In this document: one piece after another, positions 24,069 through 31,677 of the stretch
Layout of the letters: the number at the start of each line of letters is the position of its first letter
Numbering within the stretch: the stretch's first letter is position 1
NCBI GenBank assembly: GCA_964402715.1
Contig: CAYODJ010000020.1
Location: forward strand, 1 to 40,638
DNA from: CALXOD01 sp964402715
GTDB lineage: Bacteria; Verrucomicrobiota; Lentisphaeria; Victivallales; Victivallaceae
DNA length: 40,638 nucleotides
Direction of reading: 5' to 3'
Notes under the pieces: generated by a model
The model's input: the letters and a program-made list of their open reading frames with translations, nothing else
What the model was told of the DNA's origin: nothing
Databases searched by the model: none
Position numbers and translations under genes: made by a program

Positions 24069-24830
24069 TCACAGTCCCGTCGGAAGGTCGATGAATCTGG
24101 TCGTCAGACGGAATTTCGCCGCGACGACGTCGAGGAGCGCCCGCACGCCGACGGTCTCCGACGCGTAGTGTCCCAGCGCGATGACGGGAAGATTCAGCTC
24201 GGCGGCGACATGATGCATGATGTGGGTGAATTCCCCGGTCAGAACCGCGTCGCAGCCGCAGTCCGCAGCGTCCTGCAGGGCGTCGCATCCGGCGCATCCT
24301 GAGACCACGTACACCGATTTGATCATCCGGCCCGGGCGGCCGAATACGCGGGCGCGGCAGGACAGCCGGCGTTCGTAGACTGCGGCGAATTCCTCCGCGC
24401 CGGCCGGTTCGGGAAGCTCGCCGCGGAATCCGACGTCGACTCCGCAGCAGCGGCAGCAGCGGCGCAGATTCTTCAAATTGCCAACGGCGGCCAGACGGGC
24501 GTTGTTGCCGTACGTCCCGTGGGCGTCAAGCGGAAGGTGAGCCGCGTACAGGGACATGCCGCGGCTGAACAGCGCGTTCAGCCTCGTCCCCGCGACGCCG
24601 GTGAAGCGGCGGGGCTCCGCCCCCCAGCTGAGACCGTGATGCACCAGGATCAGATCCGCCCCGGCGTCGCGCGCCGCGTCGAACAGCGCCAGAGACGCGT
24701 CCACCCCTGCGGCGACGGTTCTGACTTCGGATCGCCCCTGGACCTGCAGTCCGTTGTTGGAGTGATCGGACGAGAAAGCGTCCAGATTCAGTTCCTCGTC
24801 CAGAAAACGCGTCAGCTCGGATAACCGCAT
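24069..24830 (-). CDS. Nif3-like dinuclear metal centre protein
   Basis: 253 residues from ATG 24830, with AGGAGG eight bases upstream; a GTG at 24839 overlaps that site and is unlikely. Metal ligands of the Nif3/YbgI family are visible: H64/H65 in LVHHGLSW, D102 in HLPLDAH, and H221/E225 in GHYASETVG. The N-terminal SDHSNNGLQV matches the family 'WDN.GLQ.G' segment. Known members form toroid hexamers with two metals per subunit; their cellular role is unsettled (GTP cyclohydrolase-like). A cysteine-rich patch, CCRCC near residue 125, is unusual. It sits between a membrane metallopeptidase-like gene and a lipoprotein gene. Confidence 0.9.
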   Translation of the reverse strand: MRLSELTRFLDEELNLDAFSSDHSNNGLQVQGRSEVRTVAAGVDASLALFDAARDAGADLILVHHGLSWGAEPRRFTGVAGTRLNALFSRGMSLYAAHLPLDAHGTYGNNARLAAVGNLKNLRRCCRCCGVDVGFRGELPEPAGAEEFAAVYERRLSCRARVFGRPGRMIKSVYVVSGCAGCDALQDAADCGCDAVLTGEFTHIMHHVAAELNLPVIALGHYASETVGVRALLDVVAAKFRLTTRFIDLPTGL

Positions 24831-24851
24831 GGGAGACACCTCCTAACGTCG

Positions 24852-25784
24852 TCAGACTGTTGCGGATTGAAGAAAACGATGCCGTATGACCCGCCAGCGG
24901 ACCTCGCCGGCGGCGATCGCGCCGTCCGCCATCGCCTCCAGCTCCGAACGCCGCTTCATGGTTCCGACGGCCCGCCGTTCGTCGCCGGTCATGCGGAAGA
25001 GGACGGCGCGCGGATTCCGGACACCGAAATCCAGCAGCCTCCCGTGCGCACGGAAGTACTCCGCACGGCCCGCCGCGTTGCGTAGCAGCAGCCACAGCGG
25101 GTATCCGAGGGCGGCCGCCCAGAACGGCCACACCGGCAGACGGGGCCAGACGAACGACTGCAGCGTCTGCGTGATCATCAGCAGCAGCGCCGGGATTGTG
25201 AACAGCAGCGCGTCGCGCTGCCTGATGAAGCAGTTTCCCAGATACCGGCGCAGCCGCGACGGACTGGTCTGATAGGCGAAGAATTCCTCCAGTTCCGTGT
25301 CACGCAGCTCCTGACGGAACGAATGGCACAGTTCGTGCGCCAGCAGCTCCCGGCGGTCGTAGATGAAGAAACGGCGGCGGTTCCGGAAACTTGCGCGTAT
25401 GAAGAACACCGACAGCGGAATGTCCGTGTCGCAGATCATGCACCCACCCCACAGCCAGCCGATGCTGCGCGAGAGGAAGAACCCGGGAAATTCGCGGAAG
25501 GAGAATCCGTAGAGCGGCTCGGTGATGGCGGCGGCCTCCGCGACGACGTCGTCCGGAATACGGTCCGCCGCCGAGACCACGGCCGTTCCGAACAGCGTGA
25601 CGGTTTCATGCTCCCTGAGATCCCGATCCAGTCTGTCGAGCTGCCCGCGTCTTTCCCTCAGCCGCGCGAGGTACTCGTCCAGCGTCTCGCCCGGACCCGC
25701 CGGAAAGCCGGAGGCGTCCAGTCCGGAGAGGAAGCTCAGTTCCGCAGCGCCGTCCGGCGGCCGGGATGTGGATGTGTCCGGCAA
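24852..25784 (-). CDS. Membrane protein with HExxH metallopeptidase motif
   Basis: 310 residues. HELCH at 150-154 preceded by ELLA, and a downstream E166/E167 in ELEEFFAY, fit a gluzincin-type zinc site (HExxH plus distal Glu). Two hydrophobic segments (about 193-208 and 218-235) anchor it in the membrane after the catalytic region. The family is not recognised; it may be an M48- or minor-type peptidase or an inactive relative. The start must be TTG at 25784: there is no other in-frame Met before residue 116, and GGAG of the upstream PSP1 gene end lies nine bases before it. The TTG start and close linkage suggest low-level coupled expression with PSP1 and nif3. Confidence 0.65.
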   Translation of the reverse strand: MPDTSTSRPPDGAAELSFLSGLDASGFPAGPGETLDEYLARLRERRGQLDRLDRDLREHETVTLFGTAVVSAADRIPDDVVAEAAAITEPLYGFSFREFPGFFLSRSIGWLWGGCMICDTDIPLSVFFIRASFRNRRRFFIYDRRELLAHELCHSFRQELRDTELEEFFAYQTSPSRLRRYLGNCFIRQRDALLFTIPALLLMITQTLQSFVWPRLPVWPFWAAALGYPLWLLLRNAAGRAEYFRAHGRLLDFGVRNPRAVLFRMTGDERRAVGTMKRRSELEAMADGAIAAGEVRWRVIRHRFLQSATV

Positions 25785-25790
25785 TCTCGC

Positions 25791-26798
25791 TCACTCCGAC
25801 GGTTGGCCGCCGTCGTCGGCGGCCGTTTCGCCCCGGCGCTGACGTCCGTCCGCCCCTGCGGCGGACCGCGTCTGTCCGGCCGGCTGGCCGCTCCGGCGCG
25901 AATCCGCTTTCTCCGCGTTCCGCGGCTCCTTCGTATCCTGCGCCCCGCCGTCGGTCGTCTTTCTGTCTCCGCCCTTGTGCTGGCGCTGGCGGCTTCTGTC
26001 GGGCGGGAGCACATGGACGTCCTCCCGTCCGCAGCGGACCTGGCTGCCGTCCTCCAGGCAGACGGTCACCTCCTGCGTCAGCAGATTGCGGTCGCAGACG
26101 CGCCCGCGTCCCGACGGGCATTCGCATCTGTCGCCCTTGCGGGGCATGTTTCTCCCCAGCTCCAGGTAGCCCTCGTGCTCGAATCTGAGACAGCATTTCA
26201 GGCGGCCGCAGATCCCGGAGATGGTGGCCGGAGTCAGCGACAGATCCTGATCCTTGGCCATGCGCACGTTGATGGAGTTGAACTCCTTGAGAAAACGGCA
26301 GCAGCACAGCACCTGGCCGCACACGGAGATTCCGCCGTGGATGGAGCATTCGTCGCGCACGCCGATCTGCCTCAGTTCGATTCTGGTGTTCAGCGCGTGC
26401 GACAGCTCCTTGACCAGCTCCCGGAAGTCCACCCGGCCGTCCGCGTTGAACTGGATCGTCAGCAGCCTGCCGTCCAGGGAGTACAGGGCGTTGAGCAGCT
26501 TCATCGGCAGCCCCAGCCGTCCGACGAGCTCCTGCGCGGTGCGCATGGCGTCGCGGCAGCGGCCTCTGTTGGCTGCGGCGTTGTTGACGTCGCCGACGTC
26601 GGCCTTCCGCTGAATCACCGGCATCTCCATGCCCTTGTTCTGCTCCAGCGCGGCGCCCACGCGGGCGACCGAGCCGATGTCGTAGTAGAAGTTCCTGTGG
26701 ACCACGCACTGGTCGTGTACCGACAGTCCCAGCTCGATCGCGGCGCGGGCCTGATAGAACGAGCCGTTTTCAAGTCTTATCGTGTAGATGCGTTCCAT
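25791..26798 (-). CDS. PSP1 domain protein (RicT/YaaT-like)
   Basis: 335 residues. The PSP1 C-terminal conserved region spans about 60-240, with cysteine clusters C151, C160, C165-C167, C197 and C202/C203 (CGQVLCCCRFL and CGRLKCCLRFE). In Bacillus the relative YaaT/RicT acts with RicA and RicF in an Fe-S complex that affects RNA processing; whether partners exist here is unknown. The last 70 residues are a low-complexity Arg/Gln/Gly-rich tail, likely disordered. It has a good promoter at 26845-26873 and heads the leftward run PSP1, metallopeptidase-like, Nif3, lipoproteins. This operon mix is not one I recognise. Confidence 0.88.
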   Translation of the reverse strand: MERIYTIRLENGSFYQARAAIELGLSVHDQCVVHRNFYYDIGSVARVGAALEQNKGMEMPVIQRKADVGDVNNAAANRGRCRDAMRTAQELVGRLGLPMKLLNALYSLDGRLLTIQFNADGRVDFRELVKELSHALNTRIELRQIGVRDECSIHGGISVCGQVLCCCRFLKEFNSINVRMAKDQDLSLTPATISGICGRLKCCLRFEHEGYLELGRNMPRKGDRCECPSGRGRVCDRNLLTQEVTVCLEDGSQVRCGREDVHVLPPDRSRQRQHKGGDRKTTDGGAQDTKEPRNAEKADSRRSGQPAGQTRSAAGADGRQRRGETAADDGGQPSE

Positions 26799-26844
26799 GA
26801 GATGTTTCCGCGTGCCGGCCGTCCGTCGGCCGGTTCAGCTGCGT

Positions 26845-26873
26845 AATATAGCAGAAAATGACGGCTCCGGCAA
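26845..26873 (-). promoter_or_regulatory. Promoter of the PSP1 operon
   Basis: On the minus strand, TTGCCG (26873-26868) and TATATT (26850-26845) with exactly 17 bases between. It lies 46 bases before the PSP1 ATG in an AT-richer patch. It is divergent from the promoter at 26929. Confidence 0.65.
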
Positions 26874-26928
26874 ATGCTTTCGCGATTATCAGCGCCGATT
26901 CCGCGCGCGGCGGCCGTCGCCGGCGGTG

Positions 26929-26957
26929 TTGATTTGCGGGCGAAGTAGGGGTATATT
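26929..26957 (+). promoter_or_regulatory. Promoter of the small membrane protein and HTH gene
   Basis: TTGATT at 26929-26934 and TATATT at 26952-26957 with a 17-base spacer. The expected start is near 26964, and GGAGG at 26973-26977 leads to the GTG at 26986, giving a short 5' UTR. Confidence 0.65.
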
Positions 26958-26985
26958 CCCGGGAGTCAGCGCGGAGGAACGGCCG

Positions 26986-27201
26986 GTGGAGATCGACGGC
27001 GACAATTTGTGGCAGGACGAACGGCGGCAGGTCCGCCGCCGGAACCTCAGACGGTACGTCCACACTCAGAGCTTCAACCGGCTGGCGCACAACGCCGTCC
27101 TTCCGCAGCGGCCGGAGAGCGACTACGCGAAGGCGCGGCTGGCTCTGCTCGCGGTCGCGGCGCTGATGCTGACCGCAGGACTGGTCTTCGTGGTTTTCTA
27201 G
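26986..27201 (+). CDS. Small single-pass membrane protein, unknown function
   Basis: 71 residues from GTG 26986, chosen for the GGAGG site eight bases upstream and the promoter just before it; the longer open frame from 26788 would read through the promoter. The first 45 residues are polar and arginine-rich (RRQVRRRNLRRYVH), followed by one C-terminal hydrophobic segment (residues 50-71, ALLAVAALMLTAGLVFVVF). This is a tail-anchored layout with the basic part in the cytoplasm. It is 36 bases before the HTH protein gene and probably co-transcribed. No family recognised. Confidence 0.6.
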   Translation: MEIDGDNLWQDERRQVRRRNLRRYVHTQSFNRLAHNAVLPQRPESDYAKARLALLAVAALMLTAGLVFVVF

Positions 27202-27237
27202 CGCGTCCGGCGCGCATTTCTCAGGGGAGCACGGCAT

Positions 27238-27759
27238 ATGAAGAAGATAACGGACGACGTCGTCAAGGCGTTCGACCTGTGCGTCGAGGCGCTTTCGCTG
27301 AACGAACTGTCCAGGCGCACCGGAGTCGGTCTCCACACGCTGCGCAAGTTCGCCACCCGCAGGACGAACATCATACGTGAGGAGACGTGGGACAAGATCT
27401 ACCCGTTTCTGAAACCGTACCTCATCGGGAACGACTCGGAGCTCGCGTTCGCCCCGCCTCCGCGGATCGGATCGCCCGCGCGGCGGCATCACGACCTGGT
27501 GGAGCTGGTCAGCGATCAGAAGATTCTCCTGGACGTTTTCGACGTCCTGTCGAGCCGGGACCGGGGCGACTGGCTCGCGCGTCTCCGGTCCGAGGCCGGC
27601 GACGCCTCGCCGTACGAGCTGGGAAGCCTGTCCGCGGACGAGAACCGGCTGCTCGGCCTGTTCGACGCGCTGCCGCCCGAACGGAGGGAGCAGATTCTGC
27701 TCGAGCTCGCCGACTACGCCGAGCTGGAGATCCGGAAGCAGCGGCGGGATCTGTTCTAG
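27238..27759 (+). CDS. HTH-domain protein, probable transcriptional regulator
   Basis: 173 residues. The N-terminal 60 form a lambda-repressor/Cro-like helix-turn-helix: LSLNELSRRTGVGLHTLRKF then a WDKIYPFLKPYL helix. The rest (about 80-173) is a helical, acidic domain without a recognised sensor fold (LVELVSDQKILLDVFDVLSS; LPPERREQILLELADYAELE). The resemblance of the C-terminal helix to phage-repressor-style regulators is weak. It has an AGGGGAG ribosome-binding site. It is followed by a strong hairpin and then the decarboxylase gene, and could regulate its own operon or that gene; this is a guess from position. Confidence 0.65.
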   Translation: MKKITDDVVKAFDLCVEALSLNELSRRTGVGLHTLRKFATRRTNIIREETWDKIYPFLKPYLIGNDSELAFAPPPRIGSPARRHHDLVELVSDQKILLDVFDVLSSRDRGDWLARLRSEAGDASPYELGSLSADENRLLGLFDALPPERREQILLELADYAELEIRKQRRDLF

Positions 27760-27764
27760 CGGCT

Positions 27765-27800
27765 GCCGGCCCCGCGCCGCCGCATGGGGCGGCCGCCGGC
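27765..27800 (+). terminator. GC-rich hairpin after the HTH gene
   Basis: Outer GCCGGC (27765-27770) pairs with GCCGGC (27795-27800), and inner GCCGCC (27776-27781) pairs with GGCGGC (27788-27793) around a six-base loop. It starts five bases after the stop codon at 27759. Only a short TTT follows, so termination may be partial. Confidence 0.55.
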
Positions 27801-27819
27801 GGATCTTTCCCCGCGCCGG

Positions 27820-27877
27820 CAAAAAAATCCGGAAAAACTTTTTCCATGTTTGCAATCCGGGGGTTTGCGGGTAATAT
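27820..27877 (+). promoter_or_regulatory. Strong promoter with A/T-tract UP element for the decarboxylase gene
   Basis: TTGCAA at 27850-27855 and TAATAT at 27872-27877, spacer 16. Directly upstream are A- and T-runs (27821-27845, including a GGAAAAA/TTTTTCC dyad), which resemble an UP element for RNA polymerase alpha subunit. The 5' UTR would be about 165 bases, long and GC-rich, with a CGCGCC/GGCGCG hairpin near 27940-27955. Confidence 0.6.
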
Positions 27878-28050
27878 TTCACACCTGTTTCGGATACGGC
27901 CGTTCCGGTGTCTTCACGGACGCTGCGGATCCGTCCGGCGCGCCGCGTGGCGCGGCGGCGCGGCCCGGGGGGAGTGCGGAGCCGCGAGGCGGGGATTCCG
28001 TCGCATGAACCGCTCTCCGGCGTTCCGGTCTAATGAATGGGGAAGTGGCA

Positions 28051-29217
28051 ATGCGAATCAACATTCAGGACTACTACGACGCTGCCGACTGGGAGCGCAT
28101 CCGCGCGGAGGCGGACCGTCACGAGTCTCCGTTCCTGGTGGTCAATCTGAACATCATACGCACGAAGTACGAGGAGCTGCGCAAGTACTTCAAGTTCGCC
28201 AAGATCTACTACGCGGTGAAGGCCAATCCGGCGCCGGAGGTGATCGAGCTGCTCCGCGACCTCGGATCGTGCTTCGACATCGCCTCGATCTACGAGCTCG
28301 ACAGAGTGCTTTCGCTGGGGGTCTCTCCGGATCGCATAAGCTACGGCAACACCATCAAGAAGGTGCGGGACATCCGCTACTTCTACGAGCGCGGCGTGCG
28401 TCTCTTCGCGTCGGACAGCGAGTCCGACATCCGCAACCTCGCCCGCGAGGCCCCGGGGTCGCGGGTGTTCTGCCGGATCCTCAGCGAGGGGGCCGAGACG
28501 GCGGACTGGCCCCTCTCGCGGAAGTTCGGATGCCATCCCGACATGGCGATCGACCTGGTGATGCTGGCTCGGGAGCTGGGACTCAATCCCTGCGGGATCT
28601 CCTTCCATGTCGGTTCCCAGCAGCGGGACATCGGCGTCTGGGACTCCGCCATAGCCAAGGTGCGCTACATCTTCGACTACCTGAAGGGCGAGGGGGTCAA
28701 GCTCAGCCTGATCAACATGGGCGGCGGCTTTCCCGCGAGCTACATCTCCAAGACCAACCCGATGGAGGTCTACTCCGACGAAATCTGCCGTTACCTCGAG
28801 GAGGATTTCGGCGACGACTTCCCCGAAATCATTCTGGAGCCGGGACGGTCGCTGGTCGGGGAGTCCGGGGTGCTGGTGTCCGAGGTGGTTCTGGTGTCGC
28901 AGAAGTCCTCCATGGGCGTGGACAAATGGGTGTATCTGGACACCGGGAAGTTCAACGGACTGGTGGAGACATGGGACGAGAGCATCCGCTATCCGCTGTA
29001 CTGCGAGTCGCGCGGCGAGATGACGGAGGATTTCATCATCGCCGGCCCCACCTGCGACAGCCAGGACATCATGTACGAGTATTTCCGCAATCCGCTGCCG
29101 TCGTACATCAAGGCGGGGGATCGGGTCTACTGGTTCTCCACGGGCGCGTACACCGCGAGCTACTGCTCGGTCGAGTTCAACGGATTTCCGCCGCTGAAGA
29201 CCTACTTCGTGAAATGA
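28051..29217 (+). CDS. Fold-III PLP amino-acid decarboxylase (ornithine/lysine type)
   Basis: 388 residues from ATG 28051, preceded by GGGGAAG; an ATG at 28033 has no ribosome-binding site. The PLP lysine is K57 in YYAVKANP, followed by FDIAS, the FHVGSQ strand, the phosphate-binding GGGFP loop, the EPGRSLV motif and the C-terminal catalytic C335 in PTCDSQD, the pattern of eukaryotic-type ornithine decarboxylases also found in bacteria. It would make putrescine from ornithine or cadaverine from lysine in the cytoplasm. Length (about 390) separates it from biosynthetic arginine decarboxylase (SpeA, over 600) and DAP decarboxylase lacks this CDS-type motif. Which substrate is used cannot be told by eye. 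Confidence 0.88.
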   Translation: MRINIQDYYDAADWERIRAEADRHESPFLVVNLNIIRTKYEELRKYFKFAKIYYAVKANPAPEVIELLRDLGSCFDIASIYELDRVLSLGVSPDRISYGNTIKKVRDIRYFYERGVRLFASDSESDIRNLAREAPGSRVFCRILSEGAETADWPLSRKFGCHPDMAIDLVMLARELGLNPCGISFHVGSQQRDIGVWDSAIAKVRYIFDYLKGEGVKLSLINMGGGFPASYISKTNPMEVYSDEICRYLEEDFGDDFPEIILEPGRSLVGESGVLVSEVVLVSQKSSMGVDKWVYLDTGKFNGLVETWDESIRYPLYCESRGEMTEDFIIAGPTCDSQDIMYEYFRNPLPSYIKAGDRVYWFSTGAYTASYCSVEFNGFPPLKTYFVK

Positions 29218-29220
29218 CCC

Positions 29221-29243
29221 CGGCCCCCGCGGCGCGGGGGCCG
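29221..29243 (+). terminator. Perfect 10-bp hairpin after the decarboxylase gene
   Basis: CGGCCCCCGC (29221-29230) pairs perfectly with GCGGGGGCCG (29234-29243) around GGC, four bases after the TGA. No T-run follows. It could end the transcript or protect its 3' end. Confidence 0.6.
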
Positions 29244-29267
29244 TCCGCGGCCGCCCGGGAAAGTGAT

Positions 29268-29295
29268 TTGCAATTCCCGCCGTTCCGGCTATTGT
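29268..29295 (+). promoter_or_regulatory. Candidate promoter of the AsnC-domain gene
   Basis: TTGCAA at 29268-29273 and TATTGT at 29290-29295, spacer 16. The -35 hexamer and spacing are the same as in the decarboxylase promoter at 27850. The gene start at 29404 is about 100 bases downstream, with AAGGAG before it. Confidence 0.45.
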
Positions 29296-29403
29296 AAGAT
29301 TCGGCGGGGGGCGGGTCTTCTCCGGCATGCGCCGCGTGACTCCCTCCCGGCGGCGGGTTTTCACTTGTTGCTTCCTCAACCAGCGGTACGGAAAGGAGTT
29401 TTC

Positions 29404-29676
29404 ATGGTTACAGGCATTGTTCTGGTCAATGTGGAGCGGCCGATGCTCCGGCAGGTCATCAACGACGTCAAGGACATCGACGGCGTCACGGAGGTGTACA
29501 CGGTCGCCGGCGAGTACGATCTGGTGGTGATGATCCGCGTGAACACGAACGCCGAGCTCGCGGAGATAATCGCCACGAAGATGACCAGGGACATCAGAGG
29601 CATCATCCACACCAAGACGCTGGTGACGCTCAAGGCGGAGTCGAAATTCGATCTCGACAAGATTTTCCGCCTTTAG
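29404..29676 (+). CDS. Stand-alone Lrp/AsnC ligand-binding (RAM) domain protein
   Basis: 90 residues from ATG 29404 with AAGGAG upstream. The whole protein is the alpha-beta RAM domain that in Lrp/AsnC regulators binds amino acids and drives oligomerisation: GIVLVNVE, a VINDVKDIDGVTEVYTVAGEYDLVVMIRV core with the conserved 'V..v..vtGeyDl.v.v' pattern, and TKTLVTLK. There is no DNA-binding helix-turn-helix, so it must act through a partner. Such stand-alone RAM proteins are known (SraA-type). Being next to an amino-acid decarboxylase suggests sensing of ornithine, lysine or a related amino acid; this is inference. Confidence 0.85.
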   Translation: MVTGIVLVNVERPMLRQVINDVKDIDGVTEVYTVAGEYDLVVMIRVNTNAELAEIIATKMTRDIRGIIHTKTLVTLKAESKFDLDKIFRL

Positions 29677-29790
29677 CCCGTACGGAATTCCGCCCGTGCG
29701 GACGGCGCCGCGTCCCGGCTTCCGCGTCCGTCGGGAGGGGGAGAGACGTCCCGGATACGTTTTTCAAAGCAAGGAAAGGTTCGTAAGCAT

Positions 29791-31677
29791 ATGAGCCGTC
29801 TGCCCGCGCTGGTGTGGCGCCGCGAGGATACTCCGGCGGAACTGTTCGAACTGCTTTACGCCCTGGGCGAGGAATATCCGGTCGACGACGGCGGCCGCGG
29901 GGTCAGGCTGAGGTTCCGGCGGGTCGGCGCGGACGGGACTCTGGTGCGCGTCGTCCGCTCCGCCGGGGAGGCGCTCGTAGAGTACAGCTCGGTCGCCGCC
30001 GCCGCGCGCGGAATCGGCGCGGCGCTGGCGGGGCGCGACGGCGAGGAGGTCTCGCCGTTCAGGACGCTCGGCGTCATGCTGGACGTCTCCCGCAACATGG
30101 TCATGCGGACGGATCACATCAGGATGTGGCTGCGCCGGCTGTCGCTCTGCGGATACAATCTGGCGATGCTCTACACCGAGGACGTCTACCGGCTTCAGGG
30201 CGAGCCGTTCTTCGGCTACATGCGCGGCGCCTATTCGAAGGACGAAATCAGGGAACTGGACGCCTACGCGTCGAAGCTGGGCGTCGAACTGGTCGGATGC
30301 ATCCAGACGCTCGGACATCTGGGGCAGATCCTCCGCTGGCGCGGAGCCTACGGCGGCGTCGCCGACACGTCCACGGTGCTCATGGTGGACGAGCCGCGGA
30401 CCTATGAGCTCATCGACAAGATGGCGGCGTTCTGGAGCGAGGCGCTCGGCAGCCGCAGAATCCATGTCGGCATGGACGAAACCCATGATCTCGGCCGCGG
30501 CCGCTTCATGGACCGCCGCGGCTACGAGTCCGCGTTCGAGCTGTTCAACCGCCATCTGGGCAGAGTCAACGGCATCTGCGGGAAGCACGGTCTGTCGCCG
30601 ATGATCTGGTCGGACATGTACTTCCGGCTGAGCAATCCGGAACTGAACTACTACGACGTCGCGAGCCCCATCCCCGAGGATGTGAGGAGGAAGATTCCGG
30701 ACAACGTCCGGCTGGTCTACTGGGACTATTATCACGAGGACGCGGCGACCTACGAGAAGATGATTCAGCGTCACCGCGACATCGGCTTCGAGCCGGTGAT
30801 GGCATCCGGCATCCGCACGTGGAAGAGACTGTGGTACGACCACGATCTGACGAAGTCCACGGTGATCCCCTGCATAGAGGCGTGCCGCGGAATGCGGGTG
30901 CGCGAGCTGTTCTTCACGATGTGGGGCGACGACGGCGGCTACTGCAACTACGACTCGGCTCTGGCCGGGGCGGTTTACTCCGCGGATCTCGCGTTCGGAG
31001 CGGATCCGGACGACGTCAGGAGCACGGCCGCGAGATTCGGCGCGGTCTGCGGAGGAAACTTCCGGGCGTGCGCGGCCGCCGGCGGCATTCAGGCGAAACT
31101 GACGTCGAACGGGGAAAGCTACACGGTGTCCCCAGCGGCGCTGATCTGGGATGATCCGCTGCAGGGCGTCTATTTCGACGAGTGCCTGCGGCGCGATCCG
31201 GAGTTCGAGCCGAAGATCCTCGCCTTCTACGAGAAGCTGCTCGGCAGGCTTGTTCCGCACGAGGAGGACAAGTCGGCCGGGGATTTCGAACACATCGTCA
31301 ACGCGCTGGATCTTCTGATCAAGAAGATCGAGCTGCGCGACACGCTGGTGACGGCCTATGACGTCGACGACCGGGCGGCTTTGAGGATGGTCGCCGCGTC
31401 GATGATTCCGGCGGTCATCGCGGCGGTGCGCGAGTTCGACTCCTCGTTCCGCGCCCAGTGGCTCGTCTGCGCGAAACCGTTCGGACTGGAGACGATCCAG
31501 ATCCGCAACGCGGGGCTGATCGCCCGTTTGGAGGAGACGGCGCGGCGCGTCCGCGAGTATCTGGACGGACTCGTCGACGGAATCGACGAACTGGAGTCGC
31601 CGGCCGCGGCGGACGGCGTCTTCAATCTCGCGGAGCCGGACTACAGCGAGGTGTGCTCCGGGAGCGCGATTCACTGA
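29791..31677 (+). CDS. Glycoside hydrolase family 20 protein (beta-hexosaminidase-like)
   Basis: 628 residues. A short N-terminal alpha/beta domain is followed by a TIM barrel beginning about residue 90 (FRTLGVMLDVSRNMVM) and the catalytic D229/E230 pair in HVGMDETHDLGRG, where in GH20 the Asp positions the substrate acetamido group and the Glu is the acid. No signal peptide is present, so it probably acts in the cytoplasm on imported N-acetylhexosaminides, like GcnA-type enzymes of similar length. The C-terminal part (about 420-628) is helical. AAGGAAAGG precedes the ATG. Its last 56 bases overlap the opposite-strand glycosyltransferase gene. Confidence 0.86.
   Translation: MSRLPALVWRREDTPAELFELLYALGEEYPVDDGGRGVRLRFRRVGADGTLVRVVRSAGEALVEYSSVAAAARGIGAALAGRDGEEVSPFRTLGVMLDVSRNMVMRTDHIRMWLRRLSLCGYNLAMLYTEDVYRLQGEPFFGYMRGAYSKDEIRELDAYASKLGVELVGCIQTLGHLGQILRWRGAYGGVADTSTVLMVDEPRTYELIDKMAAFWSEALGSRRIHVGMDETHDLGRGRFMDRRGYESAFELFNRHLGRVNGICGKHGLSPMIWSDMYFRLSNPELNYYDVASPIPEDVRRKIPDNVRLVYWDYYHEDAATYEKMIQRHRDIGFEPVMASGIRTWKRLWYDHDLTKSTVIPCIEACRGMRVRELFFTMWGDDGGYCNYDSALAGAVYSADLAFGADPDDVRSTAARFGAVCGGNFRACAAAGGIQAKLTSNGESYTVSPAALIWDDPLQGVYFDECLRRDPEFEPKILAFYEKLLGRLVPHEEDKSAGDFEHIVNALDLLIKKIELRDTLVTAYDVDDRAALRMVAASMIPAVIAAVREFDSSFRAQWLVCAKPFGLETIQIRNAGLIARLEETARRVREYLDGLVDGIDELESPAAADGVFNLAEPDYSEVCSGSAIH

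Noticed and set aside
25323..26846. 507-codon plus-strand frame antisense to PSP1
   Set aside because: PSP1 on the minus strand has a recognisable conserved cysteine pattern; the antisense frame is a by-product of GC-rich codon use.
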